A stretch of DNA of 64,000 nucleotides from Novosphingobium barchaimii LL02 (GCF_001046635.1 NZ_KQ130457.1:312531-376530), one strand, 5' to 3'; positions 8,238-17,289 are shown, counted from the first letter of the stretch. Translations and numbers: made by a program. Notes: generated by a model not told the origin, from the sequence alone.

Positions 8238-9836
8238 ATGACTATCGAAGCAGCCGATTACGTGATCGCCGGAGGCGGGAGTGCGGGGTGCGTCCTGGCC
8301 GCCCGTCTTTCGGAAGACCCTGGTTGCCGTGTGGTTCTTCTCGAAGCCGGCGGTGAAGGTGATCGTTTCATGGCGAACATGCCATCGGGCTGTTACACCA
8401 TGCTCGCCAAGCCGGCGGCGGACTGGATGTACATGACCGAGCCCGATCCCTCGCTGGGCGGCAGGCAGGTCATGTGGAGCGCCGGCAAGATGCTGGGCGG
8501 CGGATCTTCGATCAACGGCATGATGTACATTCGCGGCTCGCGCGCGGATTACGATAGCTGGGAACGCGATCTGGGCTGCGATGGCTGGGGCTGGGATGCG
8601 GTCCAGAGCTATTTCAGGAAATCGGAAGATTTCAACGGGGCGCCCGGGCAATCGCATGCGGTCGGCGGGCCACTTGGCGTCACGCTGCCGCGCCGCGTCC
8701 ATCCGCTGTCGCGGGCGTTCATCGCGGCCTGCGGCGATGCCGGTCTGCGCAAGGTCGATGACTACTGTTCAGGTGACATCGACGGAGCGTTCCTCTCATT
8801 CGTCACGCAACGGGCGGGGCAGCGATCCAGCACGGCCCGGGCTTTTCTTTCCAAAGCCACCAAACGCCCGAACCTGACCGTCCTGACGGGCGCCCTGGTG
8901 GACAAGGTCCTGATCGACGACGGACGAGCGACCGGGGTGCAGTTCATTCAGGATGGCGAGGTGAGGACGGTTTCGGCGCGCCGCGAAGTGATCGTCAGCG
9001 CAAGCACCATGCAGTCGCCCGCGATCCTTCTGCGCTCGGGCATCGGCCCGGCCGATGCCTTGCAGGCTCAGGGCATACCCGTAGTTGTAGACGCGCCCGA
9101 AGTCGGCAAGAACTTGCAGGAACATGCCAGCGTCGCGACCAGCCTGCTGGTCGATATTCCCACCGTGAATACGCGGATGGGGCCGGTGAGGCTGGCGCTG
9201 GGCATGGCCGGGTATCTCCTTGCGCGGCGGGGCATCATGACGATCACTCCCGTCGAAGCGATGGCGTTTCTGCGCTCGGAACCCGGATTGAAAGAGCCGG
9301 ACATCAAGCTGCAGTTCGGACCCCTGGCATTCGATCCAGCCACGCACGGCCCGCACAAGAAGCCGGGCGTGGTGATCTACGCCAACGTCGCCAAGCCGCG
9401 CAGCCGCGGGGAAATCCGTCTGCGCAGTGTCGATCCGCGCGATGCGCCGGTGATCGACCACAGGCTGCTTGGCGCGCCCGAGGATGTCGCCGCGCTGATC
9501 AAGGGCCTCAAGCAGGTCGACAGTATCATGCGCGAACCCAGCTTCCGGGGCCATCTTCGCGGGCGGATCGCGCCAGCGGACATTCCTCGCAATGATGAGG
9601 AGTGGGAGCAGTCGATCCGCAGCAGGGCCGGGATCGGATATCATCCGGTCGGCACCTGCCGGATGGGCGGGGATGCCGCTTCGGTGGTCGATCCGCGCCT
9701 GTCTGTCCGCGGGGTTGCAGGACTGCGTGTGGCGGATGCCTCCGTCATGCCGATCATGCCCTCGGCCAATACCAATGCACCCGCGATCATGGTGGGTGAA
9801 AAGGCGGCTGACCTTATCCGCGCAGACGCGGCGTGA
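8238..9836 (+). CDS. GMC-family FAD alcohol oxidase/dehydrogenase
   Basis: This is a choline-dehydrogenase-like flavoprotein of 532 residues. The FAD dinucleotide fold is at the N-terminus (VIAGGGSAGCVLAARL, 9-24), the GMC signature GKMLGGGSSINGMMYIRG follows, and the C-terminal active site has His469 in YHPVGTCRMG and Asn513 in SANTNAPA. It has no signal peptide, so it is cytoplasmic and probably passes electrons to an acceptor other than an exported partner. It sits 48 nt after the aldehyde dehydrogenase and probably supplies its aldehyde from a primary alcohol. The substrate is unknown. Confidence 0.92.
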   Translation: MTIEAADYVIAGGGSAGCVLAARLSEDPGCRVVLLEAGGEGDRFMANMPSGCYTMLAKPAADWMYMTEPDPSLGGRQVMWSAGKMLGGGSSINGMMYIRGSRADYDSWERDLGCDGWGWDAVQSYFRKSEDFNGAPGQSHAVGGPLGVTLPRRVHPLSRAFIAACGDAGLRKVDDYCSGDIDGAFLSFVTQRAGQRSSTARAFLSKATKRPNLTVLTGALVDKVLIDDGRATGVQFIQDGEVRTVSARREVIVSASTMQSPAILLRSGIGPADALQAQGIPVVVDAPEVGKNLQEHASVATSLLVDIPTVNTRMGPVRLALGMAGYLLARRGIMTITPVEAMAFLRSEPGLKEPDIKLQFGPLAFDPATHGPHKKPGVVIYANVAKPRSRGEIRLRSVDPRDAPVIDHRLLGAPEDVAALIKGLKQVDSIMREPSFRGHLRGRIAPADIPRNDEEWEQSIRSRAGIGYHPVGTCRMGGDAASVVDPRLSVRGVAGLRVADASVMPIMPSANTNAPAIMVGEKAADLIRADAA

Positions 9837-10029
9837 TTGCCGGCGGTGCCGGATAGGGGGCTTCCCGGTCGCCAGATCGCGGCGCCATCCTGCCCCTGCA
9901 AAGGCTGTTGCCCCGGTCTTGTGGGAACGCGGATCGCCAACCGTGTCGGGGCGGCCCCGCTGCGAGGTGGCGATTGCGTTCGTTCGCACTGATGCCGCCG
10001 CGAACTTTTCCGAACGGACATGTAGACGA

Positions 10030-10046
10030 GGGGCCGATCCGGCCCC
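10030..10046 (+). terminator. Possible hairpin after the GMC gene
   Basis: GGGGCCG (10030-10036) pairs perfectly with CGGCCCC (10040-10046) around ATC. It lies in the 256-nt gap between the GMC stop and the small acidic gene. There is no T tract, so termination here is uncertain. Confidence 0.3.
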
Positions 10047-10092
10047 CGACTTGCGACGCCTTGACCATTTACCAGAAGGAACTCGAACTGTG

Positions 10093-10290
10093 ATGGAACC
10101 CGATACCGCCCGCATCGAACTGCGCCGGGCAACGCACGATTTCAACGAATCCCTCGTCGATCTTGTTGTCAGGCTGACGCCGGTCGATGGGGACGCGGCG
10201 GCGGCCGTGAAGCGGGCCCGGTCGGCGCTGTTCGAGGCATGGACCATCCTGTGTTCGCCGCCGGAAGACGACGACGACCACGATCATTGA
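10093..10290 (+). CDS. Small acidic hypothetical protein
   Basis: This is a 65-residue reading frame with high-GC third positions, as in neighbouring genes. The first 50 residues are predicted helical (IELRRATHDFNESLVDLVVRL), and the C-terminus ends in PPEDDDDHDH, an acidic/histidine tail that could bind metal. AGAAGGA lies 12 nt upstream of the ATG, a rather long spacing. It ends 3 nt before the stop codon of the opposing MFS gene. No family was recognised. It is plausibly a real small gene, but a chance frame is not excluded. Confidence 0.45.
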   Translation: MEPDTARIELRRATHDFNESLVDLVVRLTPVDGDAAAAVKRARSALFEAWTILCSPPEDDDDHDH

Positions 10291-10293
10291 GGT

Positions 10294-11847
10294 TCAGCCC
10301 GGGATCGGCTCGCCTGCCTCCACGGCAAGAGCGAGCCGATGCGCCGCGCTCTCGTGCGGCAGCCGCTTTGCCGCCAGCCAGAGCACCAGGAGCGTTAATG
10401 GGGCAAGCAGCAGGATGCTGACAATGCCGGTGGCCAATGACCCCGTCATTTCGCTGACCTTGCCCGTCCAGTAAGGACCGATTCCGGAAGCGACCACGAT
10501 GGCGACCAGCGAGTAGCAGGCCGCGGCCGCGCCCCGCATGCGCGGCAAGACCAGGTCCTGGACAAGGGCGGCGATGCCCCCGCTCCACAGCGATGCGAAA
10601 ATGCTCAGGAAGAAGTAGGCGCCGAAGAACACTTCCACCGATTTCGTGGTGGCGATGACCGCGATGCTCGGGACCAGGCCCAGCAACGTAATCGCGGACA
10701 TGTGGAGCGGCGCGCGGGCATCGCTCGCCTTCCACTTGTCGGTCAACCACCCGCCAAGCACGACACCGAGCAGGGACCCCAGGACGAACACCGAGCCAAG
10801 GCCGATGCCGATCTTGACCGGAGAGATCGCGAACGTACGCATGGCCAGAGGCGCTGCCCAGACGCTGATCCCGGCGATGATGCAGGCGACCAGCGCGGTC
10901 GAGACGATGCTCAGCAAGAACGTCGGGTCGCCGTAGGTCAGCCTGTACAGCGGCTTGTCGCCATAGCTTTGTACCTGGCCCCAGGTGGCTATCGAATATG
11001 CGCCCAGACCACAGGCGATCCACTGCGCCGCATCGCCGCTGAGCCATGTCAGCACGCCCGAAACGCAAGCGATGGCGATCATGAGGAGAAAGTTGCGTAC
11101 GGTTCCCGGCCACCCGGCCAGTTGATGAATGACGATCAGGGTGAACGGCGGCAGGGCCGATGCGATTTCACGCACGATAATCCGCACGATGCCGGTGCGA
11201 GCCACATTGGGCCGCGCAGGCTCATGCAGGGTGAGGACCATCAAGGCAAGCACCAGACCCGGCAGGCCGACCGCCACGAGCGCGGCCTTCCAACCGGCCA
11301 GCGAACATGCTCCGGCGATCGGAATGGCCGAACAGAACGAGGGCCAGCTCTGAACGAACAGGCCGCCCACGATCATCGCGATCGCGCTGCCCAGGAAGGT
11401 GCCGGTCAGGTAAGTGCCGAGCGCCAGCGCGCGGTTGCGCGGCGGGAACACGTCCGCCAGCAGCGAATGCGAGCAAGGGTTGGCGACCGCTTCACCCACA
11501 CCCACGCCGATGCGGGCGGCACTGAGCGAAAGAAAGCCCGTTGCAGCCCCTCCCAGCGCCGTCATCACCGACCAGAGTGCAAGGCCGAACGCCAGCATCT
11601 TCTTGCGCGAGACGAAGTCGGAGATGCGGCCCATGGCGATCCCCACGACCGAATAGAACACCGCAAAGGCTGTTCCCAGCAGGAAACCCAGGTCGCCGTC
11701 GCTGAGGTTGAGGTCCACCTTGATCGACTGGGCCAGGATGGAGACGATCGTCCGGTCCAGCATGTTGAACAAGTTCGTCAATACGAGGACCAGCAATGCA
11801 AAGTAGGCCGAGCGCGCAATGCGCGCGGAAGGGGGGGCTGCCGTCAT
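10294..11847 (-). CDS. MFS transporter (spinster-like)
   Basis: This inner-membrane secondary transporter has 517 residues and about 12 predicted membrane segments. The N-terminal half shows SAYFALLVLVLTNLFNMLDR, with the TM1 aspartate-arginine pair seen in spinster-like carriers, and the conserved loop GRISDFVSRKKML of MFS motif A between TM2 and TM3. ATG 11847 is preferred because GAGAAGG lies 8 nt upstream; ATG 11877 is an alternative. It is probably the uptake system for the compound degraded by the surrounding enzymes. A palindromic site lies about 170 nt upstream, between it and the IclR gene. Confidence 0.88.
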   Translation of the reverse strand: MTAAPPSARIARSAYFALLVLVLTNLFNMLDRTIVSILAQSIKVDLNLSDGDLGFLLGTAFAVFYSVVGIAMGRISDFVSRKKMLAFGLALWSVMTALGGAATGFLSLSAARIGVGVGEAVANPCSHSLLADVFPPRNRALALGTYLTGTFLGSAIAMIVGGLFVQSWPSFCSAIPIAGACSLAGWKAALVAVGLPGLVLALMVLTLHEPARPNVARTGIVRIIVREIASALPPFTLIVIHQLAGWPGTVRNFLLMIAIACVSGVLTWLSGDAAQWIACGLGAYSIATWGQVQSYGDKPLYRLTYGDPTFLLSIVSTALVACIIAGISVWAAPLAMRTFAISPVKIGIGLGSVFVLGSLLGVVLGGWLTDKWKASDARAPLHMSAITLLGLVPSIAVIATTKSVEVFFGAYFFLSIFASLWSGGIAALVQDLVLPRMRGAAAACYSLVAIVVASGIGPYWTGKVSEMTGSLATGIVSILLLAPLTLLVLWLAAKRLPHESAAHRLALAVEAGEPIPG

Positions 11848-12018
11848 GCTAACTACCTTCTCCCAAATCCCAGCCATCGCGTCCCGCTGGCAGTAACGCC
11901 GGCCGGAAGCATTCACGCCGCCTGGTTCGCTGTCCCGCAGTTGCGCGAAAGCTGCCATGCCGCCGGAGGCTTGATCCGCTGATGTGTCGGTTCGTGATCT
12001 TTAATCGCTTTGGCGCAT

Positions 12019-12040
12019 ATTGCATCTAGTGACATGCATT
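12019..12040. promoter_or_regulatory. Candidate operator, ATTGCA-N10-TGCATT
   Basis: This inverted repeat with a 10-nt spacer and one mismatch lies between the IclR gene and the MFS transporter start. It has the same geometry as the sites at 3309 and 18600. An overlapping TTGCAA at 12039-12044 may extend it. Confidence 0.5.
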
Positions 12041-12072
12041 GCAAATACTCTGGTTCAGGTTTCCGGCCCGGT

Positions 12073-12849
12073 TTACGGAATCGTCTGATCCGCATGATGA
12101 TGATCGTCCAGCCGCGTGACGGCAGATCGTAACAAGTGCGCCAGTTCCTGTCGTCTTGACCTGATGCGGTCGGCCGGTCCCGCAAGCCCGAGAACGAGCG
12201 GAATGCTGGCGTAACGCTGGGGAACGGGGATCGCGACCGACCAGACGGCATCCTGTGCGCTGGGTCCGTCAGCAAAGCCCGCGGTCCGCACTCGCGCGAG
12301 CCGAGGCAGCAGCCTTTCACAATCCTCGCCGGATATGCGCGCCCGCTCCGCCAGACGTCTGACTTCGGCGACGGTGATCGTGGAGAGATAAGCCGCCCCG
12401 ATCGCGGAGCCGAACATCGACACACGCAGCCCCCGTTCGGCGCTGTCGCGGCCGTCCGACGGCAGGGCTTCGTCCGCAAGGTCGACGACTTGCATGAACA
12501 GATCGTTGGGCGTGGTCAGCGTCACCACTTCCCCGGAGGCAACATGCACCTCGGCGATGGCTTGGCGCAACGGCACGTTGCTGCCGTATGTCGCCGCCAT
12601 CCAGCTTCCGAAGCGCGTCAGCCGGGGAGACGGCAGGTAGGTCTTGGTGCTGGCATCGAATGCGAGATGGGCAGATTCCAGCATCGTCTTGAGCAACTGG
12701 TTGGCTGACGATGGCTGAAGTTCCAGATGCCGCGCGATTTCCACCGCGCGCAGCGGGCGTCGGACTTCCCCGAAATACTCCAGCACATCAAGCGCACGGG
12801 TTGCGGACCGCGAAAGGCTGCGCCGTTCTCCCGAACGGACGACTTTCAT
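12073..12849 (-). CDS. IclR-family transcriptional regulator
   Basis: This 258-residue IclR protein has its DNA-binding domain at about 12-75 (RSATRALDVLEYFGE, then LRAVEIARHLELQPSSANQLLKTMLE) and an effector domain after residue 90. The C-terminus is rich in histidine (RLDDHHHADQ). ATG 12849 was chosen by family N-terminus; a GTG at 12927 would add 26 residues, and neither has a strong ribosome-binding site. It lies upstream of the MFS transporter on the same strand, with a palindrome in between. It is the better placed of the two IclR proteins to control this island. Confidence 0.85.
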   Translation of the reverse strand: MKVVRSGERRSLSRSATRALDVLEYFGEVRRPLRAVEIARHLELQPSSANQLLKTMLESAHLAFDASTKTYLPSPRLTRFGSWMAATYGSNVPLRQAIAEVHVASGEVVTLTTPNDLFMQVVDLADEALPSDGRDSAERGLRVSMFGSAIGAAYLSTITVAEVRRLAERARISGEDCERLLPRLARVRTAGFADGPSAQDAVWSVAIPVPQRYASIPLVLGLAGPADRIRSRRQELAHLLRSAVTRLDDHHHADQTIP

Positions 12850-13031
12850 CGGCCAGTTGTCTTCAGGCGCGGGCGAATCGGTCAAAGGCAGTCCGAACCT
12901 CCCGTTCGCTCTTGCGTCAAAAATCACCTGCTTCGCCGGATCGGTGCAGGCCTGCGCTTGTCTGTGTCCAGACTAGCGTCAGCCTCAACTTGCGTCCAGA
13001 GATCTCGCTTCGGTCGCGGTGCCGGTTCGGG

Positions 13032-13913
13032 TCAGCCGACCAATGGGCGCAGGAAATTCGTCAGCCTGCCCATGACAGGGGCGTTGGCAGGCAGGGTGGG
13101 ATCGCGCGTAATGGCGACGTGTTCCATTCCTTCCACCAGGTCCAGTTCGATCGTTACACCGGCGTTGCGCAGTCGCCGTGCCATCCCGATCGCGTCGCCG
13201 GCGAGAACTTCACCTGATCCTGCATTTATGAATGTCGGCGGAAAGCCGTGCAATCGCCCGTGAAAAGGCGACGCGCAGGCATGATCGGGGGCGGTGCCCT
13301 GAAGATAAAGCGCGGCGGCGGCCTGCGCGGCGGCCTGCGAGAACCAGGGGTCAGTTGCCGCATTGGCGGTGTAGCTTTTGTGAGTGACCGTAAGATCCAG
13401 CCACGGGGACAGCAGCACAAGAGCGGCAGGCGCCGTATCGGATACAACAGCCATAGCTGTGAGGCTGGCGGCGATCGCTCCGCCGGCTGAATCGCCGGAA
13501 ATGGCGACTATTCGACCTTCCTGAAGCCGCAATGCCGCAAACACGGCCCATGCATCGACGATGGCTGCCGGGAACGGGTGCTCGGGCGCAAGCCGGTAGG
13601 CGGGGCAGACGACGTCGACGTCACACTGGGCGGCCACGGCTGCCGCGAAAGGCCCGACCTGTTCCGGGCAGCCGATCCGCAAGGCTCCTCCGTGGAAATG
13701 GAGAAGGGTGGCGCGTGGCTCGCCGTGTCCGGCAAACCGCAAACATCGCACCGCGCCGATGTAGAATTCCTCGGGCTCTGGATCGGTGCGCCATATCCCC
13801 GCGCCGACAGCATCACGCAGCCCCGCCCTTTGGGCCGCGAGTTCGCCAGAGGCTGCGAACCCGCTGCGCTGGGCAGGCAGGCCCGGGCAGATGGGGTGAC
13901 TTGGCGCGACCAT
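13032..13913 (-). CDS. HSL-family alpha/beta-hydrolase (esterase/lipase)
   Basis: This 293-residue carboxylesterase is of the hormone-sensitive-lipase (acetyl-esterase) family. The oxyanion motif is HGGAL (74-78), a variant of HGGGx; the nucleophile Ser142 is in GDSAGG; and a C-terminal histidine is in EGMEHVA. It is cytoplasmic, with no signal peptide. Its ATG follows the SDR stop codon by 5 nt, so SDR and esterase are probably co-transcribed, with the ribosome-binding site inside the end of the SDR gene. It may cleave an ester or lactone made by the upstream oxygenases (inference). Confidence 0.88.
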   Translation of the reverse strand: MVAPSHPICPGLPAQRSGFAASGELAAQRAGLRDAVGAGIWRTDPEPEEFYIGAVRCLRFAGHGEPRATLLHFHGGALRIGCPEQVGPFAAAVAAQCDVDVVCPAYRLAPEHPFPAAIVDAWAVFAALRLQEGRIVAISGDSAGGAIAASLTAMAVVSDTAPAALVLLSPWLDLTVTHKSYTANAATDPWFSQAAAQAAAALYLQGTAPDHACASPFHGRLHGFPPTFINAGSGEVLAGDAIGMARRLRNAGVTIELDLVEGMEHVAITRDPTLPANAPVMGRLTNFLRPLVG

Positions 13914-13918
13914 CCGGT

Positions 13919-14743
13919 TCAGGCGGCAGCAGGCGGCAAGTCAGGAACGGTGGCGGCGAGGGGGTCTGCCAGCTTGAAGAAGGGGTTGGTCACGAGCGAC
14001 CCTCCATCCACGGCCAACGTCTGTCCCGTGACGTAGGGCGAAAGTTCGGACAGGAAGAAGGCGATGGCCTTGGCTATGTCTTCCACCGTGCCGCGCCGAT
14101 GCATGGGCACGTTGACCATGGCTTCGCGTTCCGCCTCCTCGCCCATAAAAGGGATGCGAGGCGTGATGATCGGCCCTGGCGCCACCACGTTCACGCGCAC
14201 GCCATAGGGCGACCATTCGGCCGCCATAGTGCTGACGAGATTTATCAGCCCGGCCTTCGCCGCGCCGTAAGCCCCGTGATTGGGGGCCGAGCGCATGCCA
14301 TCGACTGAACTCACGCAGACGATCGACCCGCTGGCGCGCCGCGCCATCAAGCTGCGGGCGACCTGCCTGGCCGCGAGGAAGAAATACCGCAGGTTGCGGT
14401 TCTGGTCCTCGTCCCAGGTGCTCATGTCCATGTCCACGAGTTGCCCCCAGGCTGCCATGCCCACGACAGTTGCCATGCCATCGAGCGGGCCGGAGCGTTC
14501 TTCCACCTCCGCGATCCCGGCTACCAGCGCGCCGTCGTCCAGGACGTCGAAGCTGTGGGCGCGGGCTGAACCGCCTGCGCCAAGCACCTCCTCGACGACC
14601 TCTTGCGCACGGTGCGGCTCGCGATCGACCACAGCCAGATCAGCGCCCAGCCGGGCCAGCAGTTGCACCGTGGCCCGGCCCATCCCCTGACCGCCGCCAA
14701 GGATCAGGATTCGTTTTCCCGTCATTCCGAAAAGTTCGTTCAT
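13919..14743 (-). CDS. Short-chain dehydrogenase/reductase
   Basis: This is a classical SDR of 274 residues. The cofactor loop is ILGGGQGMGRA near residue 14, an aspartate follows the second strand (AVVDREPHR), favouring NAD(H), and the catalytic motif is YGAAK preceded by VSSVDG. A C-terminal extension of about 25 residues (FFKLADPLAATVPDL) goes beyond the usual end at TLAVDGG. It is 71 nt downstream of the luciferase-like gene and immediately upstream of the esterase, forming a minus-strand run. It probably oxidises a secondary alcohol in the pathway. Confidence 0.9.
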   Translation of the reverse strand: MNELFGMTGKRILILGGGQGMGRATVQLLARLGADLAVVDREPHRAQEVVEEVLGAGGSARAHSFDVLDDGALVAGIAEVEERSGPLDGMATVVGMAAWGQLVDMDMSTWDEDQNRNLRYFFLAARQVARSLMARRASGSIVCVSSVDGMRSAPNHGAYGAAKAGLINLVSTMAAEWSPYGVRVNVVAPGPIITPRIPFMGEEAEREAMVNVPMHRRGTVEDIAKAIAFFLSELSPYVTGQTLAVDGGSLVTNPFFKLADPLAATVPDLPPAAA

Positions 14744-14814
14744 CCGCGTTTCCCGACATACGCCATGATGGTACCGTACGCCCGGTCCGCTGGCCGCGAC
14801 CGGGCGTAGAGAGA

Positions 14815-16002
14815 TCAGATCGAAGCGACCGGCTCGTCGACGGCCTTTTCAGCACTGGCAACGGCGCTGCGCAGTGCGGCGACCGAACTGTTTTTCCCGC
14901 GTTTTGCCAGGGCCGGGATTACGTACTTGCCCAAAAGTTCGATGGATTTCATCACGGCTTCGTGCGGCAGGTAGCCGAAGTTGAGGTAGCAGAGGAGCTG
15001 ATCGACGCCCACCTCGTCGTACTTGAGGAACTTTTCGATGCATTCGTCCGGCGTGCCGACGATGACCATGTCTTCCTTGTCGAACTGGGTAATATCGAAA
15101 TCACCGCGCGCCTGCTTGTCCAGCAAGGGGAAGGCGGCGTTCTGCTGTTCCGGGCTGAGATGGCCGAACTCCCACTTGAGGTGGAACTCGGCCAGACCCT
15201 TGTACCACCACCACATCGACTCCCAGAGCTTGTTCTTCTCGAAATCGTCGCGCGATTCGGCGCAATGCACCAGCGTGTAGATGCCGACCTTGTCCGTCAC
15301 GATGCTGGTGAGGGGGGTCGCGCGCGTTTGCGCCTGCCGGTAGGCGTCGATCATCGGTTTGAGCTTGCTGAGGGGTTGCATGATGCTGAAGCACAACAAT
15401 CCGCAGCCGTTCTCGCCCGCCATCACCGCGCTCGATTCCGACCCGGCCGCCATCCAGGCTGGCGGATGCGGATCCTGCCATGGCTTGGGAGTGACCATAC
15501 GCTTGGGAAAGTCGAGGAACTCGGAATGTTCTTCGTAGTACTCCGCTTCCCACATTCCGACGACGGTGCGTGCGGCTGCAAGCATCTTTTCCTTGCTGCG
15601 GGCGATGTCGACCCCGAATGCGAGTTGTTCCATGGGCGTGGAACGGCCAAGTCCCCACACGGCCCGTCCGCCCGAAAGCAGGTCGACCGTCGCCACTTTT
15701 TCGGCGACGCGCGCGGGATGCACGAACTCGTGCGGCATCAGGGACACACCGAACCCGAGCTTGATGGTCTTGGTGATCTGCGAAAGCGCGCCCAGGACCA
15801 CTTCATTGCTCGGCATGTGCGAGCGATTTTCGCGGAAATGATGCTCCACGCACCATACCGTGTCGAAGCCCAGTTCGTCGGCAAGGACGATCTGCTCGAT
15901 GTTCTCCTTGTAGACGCGGCGTTCTTCCATCCGCTGGCCCCACGGATGCGCCCCGTGCCAGGGTTGCGGCACGTCGAACTCGTACAAGAGCCCAAGATCC
16001 AT
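14815..16002 (-). CDS. Luciferase-like (LLM) flavin- or F420-dependent monooxygenase
   Basis: This 395-residue TIM-barrel protein belongs to the bacterial luciferase-like superfamily. It shows the N-terminal EFDVPQPW region, VWCVEHHFRE, the typical ATVDLLSGGRAVWGLGRS and the substrate/cofactor segment HPPAWMAAGSES. Members use FMNH2 and O2 for hydroxylation or Baeyer-Villiger-type cleavage, or use F420H2 for reduction. The sequence looks closer to FMNH2-using two-component monooxygenases, and a flavin-reductase domain is encoded at 22296; FO/F420 genes at 41954-44993 make a deazaflavin cofactor possible. It heads a minus-strand run with the SDR and esterase. Confidence 0.87.
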   Translation of the reverse strand: MDLGLLYEFDVPQPWHGAHPWGQRMEERRVYKENIEQIVLADELGFDTVWCVEHHFRENRSHMPSNEVVLGALSQITKTIKLGFGVSLMPHEFVHPARVAEKVATVDLLSGGRAVWGLGRSTPMEQLAFGVDIARSKEKMLAAARTVVGMWEAEYYEEHSEFLDFPKRMVTPKPWQDPHPPAWMAAGSESSAVMAGENGCGLLCFSIMQPLSKLKPMIDAYRQAQTRATPLTSIVTDKVGIYTLVHCAESRDDFEKNKLWESMWWWYKGLAEFHLKWEFGHLSPEQQNAAFPLLDKQARGDFDITQFDKEDMVIVGTPDECIEKFLKYDEVGVDQLLCYLNFGYLPHEAVMKSIELLGKYVIPALAKRGKNSSVAALRSAVASAEKAVDEPVASI

Positions 16003-16090
16003 TGTTCATCTCCCGACCGTTTTTTTGAAGATCCCGACCTTACCCGCCTGACACGTACAATCGGCAAGCCATTCGTGTCGGAAGACCCGC

Positions 16091-16124
16091 AAATGCGTAA
16101 TGCAGGATCGAAATGCGTAATTAC
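16091..16124. promoter_or_regulatory. Direct repeats upstream of the LLM gene
   Basis: AAATGCGTAAT occurs at 16091-16101 and again at 16111-16121, exactly 20 nt apart, and the second copy forms the palindrome CGTAATTACG (16115-16124). The 249-nt gap separates the LLM start from the hydrolase stop. Two turns of helix between copies suit a regulator bound on one face of the DNA. Confidence 0.4.
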
Positions 16125-16251
16125 GGATACGCGCAGCCTGCGCAGGTCATGGTGTGGCGCGGAACGAGCGGCGATGCCGAAAAGACGATTCTGGCAGTAG
16201 CCGGCATAGCCGGTTCAAAATTGGCAGGCCGCGGCCGCCAACGATTTCGGA

Positions 16252-17289
16252 TCAGTCTTCAGTGCGCTGTTCGATTTCCGGGATCGACGTCCCGAGGCGC
16301 CGCAAGGCTTCGATCCGAGAGCGGTCGCCCTTGAGATATCCGTCCAGAAAATCGCGAACCGCCGTGCGGGTGATTTCCTTTTGGCGAAGGGGAGCGATGA
16401 GCTTTACGCCGGGCTCGCAACCCGGCAGGCTCGCTGCGTTCGGCCCCAGGTGAGTGCAATCGGGATTGCCGCCGTCAGGGAGCTGGTCGTTGGTATCGGT
16501 AAACCAGACGTGCACGCCGCCCTTCACCATGATCTCATACTTCGGCTTTTCAAGCCTCGCGAATGCGGCATAAGGTCGGCCGGTGAACCGTGCGAAGGCG
16601 TCGTGCTCAGCGGACAGGAACAGGGCTGGAACGGGTGCGGGAACGTGCCAGGCGCCGGCCAGGCCCATGTTGCCTGAAAGTGCAGCCTGAACGGGGTCGC
16701 CCGCGCCCAGAAGCACCGTCGCGGCGACACGGGGTTCGCGAACGGTGCTGGCGAAGCTGGCGAAATAGCTCGTCACGGCGCCAAGGGAATGCCCCATCGT
16801 CGCGATCTTTGCGGGATCTATCAAAGCTGCCAGCGCCTTGTCGGCAAGCAGGCGGTCGATGACGAAGTGAATGTCACGTGCCTGCTGCGCGACGTCGCCC
16901 GGGTCGCTTGCCGTCACTTCGGTATAGGCCGCGCGCGATGAAAGCGGATAGTCCGGTGCCGCCACGACGTATCCGGCGCGTACCAGATCGCTCACCAGAT
17001 ACATCGCGTTGTCGGCTTGGCCGTAGCTGCCGTGGCTATACAGCACAAGCGGCAGCCGTGTCCGGGAAGCGCGCGCGCCATCGGCGACATCGTTGGGATA
17101 CCAAACTGTGACATCGATGCGACGATCGGTCGAGCCGGCGAACCCATTGGCCGCTCTGACCGCGCGTGTTTCATCAACGAAAGTAAGATGCACGACGCCA
17201 ATGCCGCGATCACGTTCCCCCGCGATCGCGGCTGTGGCGGCTAACCAGGCGATAACCCCGGTAACAAGAACGCGCAGCAGCATTCGCAC
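16252..17289 (-). CDS. Exported dienelactone-hydrolase/PAF-acetylhydrolase-like esterase
   Basis: This is a 345-residue alpha/beta-hydrolase with an N-terminal signal peptide (hydrophobic 3-20, cleavage likely after AAIAG near residue 23), so it is periplasmic. Ser168 lies in GHSLG, an aspartate in LSAEHDAF and a histidine in KGGVHVWFTD. The fold resembles platelet-activating-factor acetylhydrolase and dienelactone hydrolases. A GTG start with GGAGGG 5 nt upstream was chosen; ATG 17283 is two codons inside. It follows the Rieske gene by 84 nt on the same strand. It may hydrolyse an ester of the incoming substrate outside the cytoplasm. Confidence 0.85.
   Translation of the reverse strand: MRMLLRVLVTGVIAWLAATAAIAGERDRGIGVVHLTFVDETRAVRAANGFAGSTDRRIDVTVWYPNDVADGARASRTRLPLVLYSHGSYGQADNAMYLVSDLVRAGYVVAAPDYPLSSRAAYTEVTASDPGDVAQQARDIHFVIDRLLADKALAALIDPAKIATMGHSLGAVTSYFASFASTVREPRVAATVLLGAGDPVQAALSGNMGLAGAWHVPAPVPALFLSAEHDAFARFTGRPYAAFARLEKPKYEIMVKGGVHVWFTDTNDQLPDGGNPDCTHLGPNAASLPGCEPGVKLIAPLRQKEITRTAVRDFLDGYLKGDRSRIEALRRLGTSIPEIEQRTED

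Noticed and set aside
6723-8702. 659-codon minus-strand frame opposite the aldehyde dehydrogenase
   Set aside because: Antisense shadow of ALDH and GMC; histidine- and arginine-rich composition typical of reverse frames in GC-rich genes.
8796-10247. Long minus-strand frame opposite the GMC gene
   Set aside because: It lies fully antisense to a well-supported GMC oxidoreductase, has no family motifs and reflects high-GC third positions.
10702-11982. Plus-strand frame of 426 codons opposite the MFS transporter
   Set aside because: Antisense shadow; the opposite strand encodes about 12 membrane segments.
14470-16200. Long plus-strand frame opposite the LLM and SDR genes
   Set aside because: Antisense to two genes with clear motifs; the translation lacks any recognisable fold.
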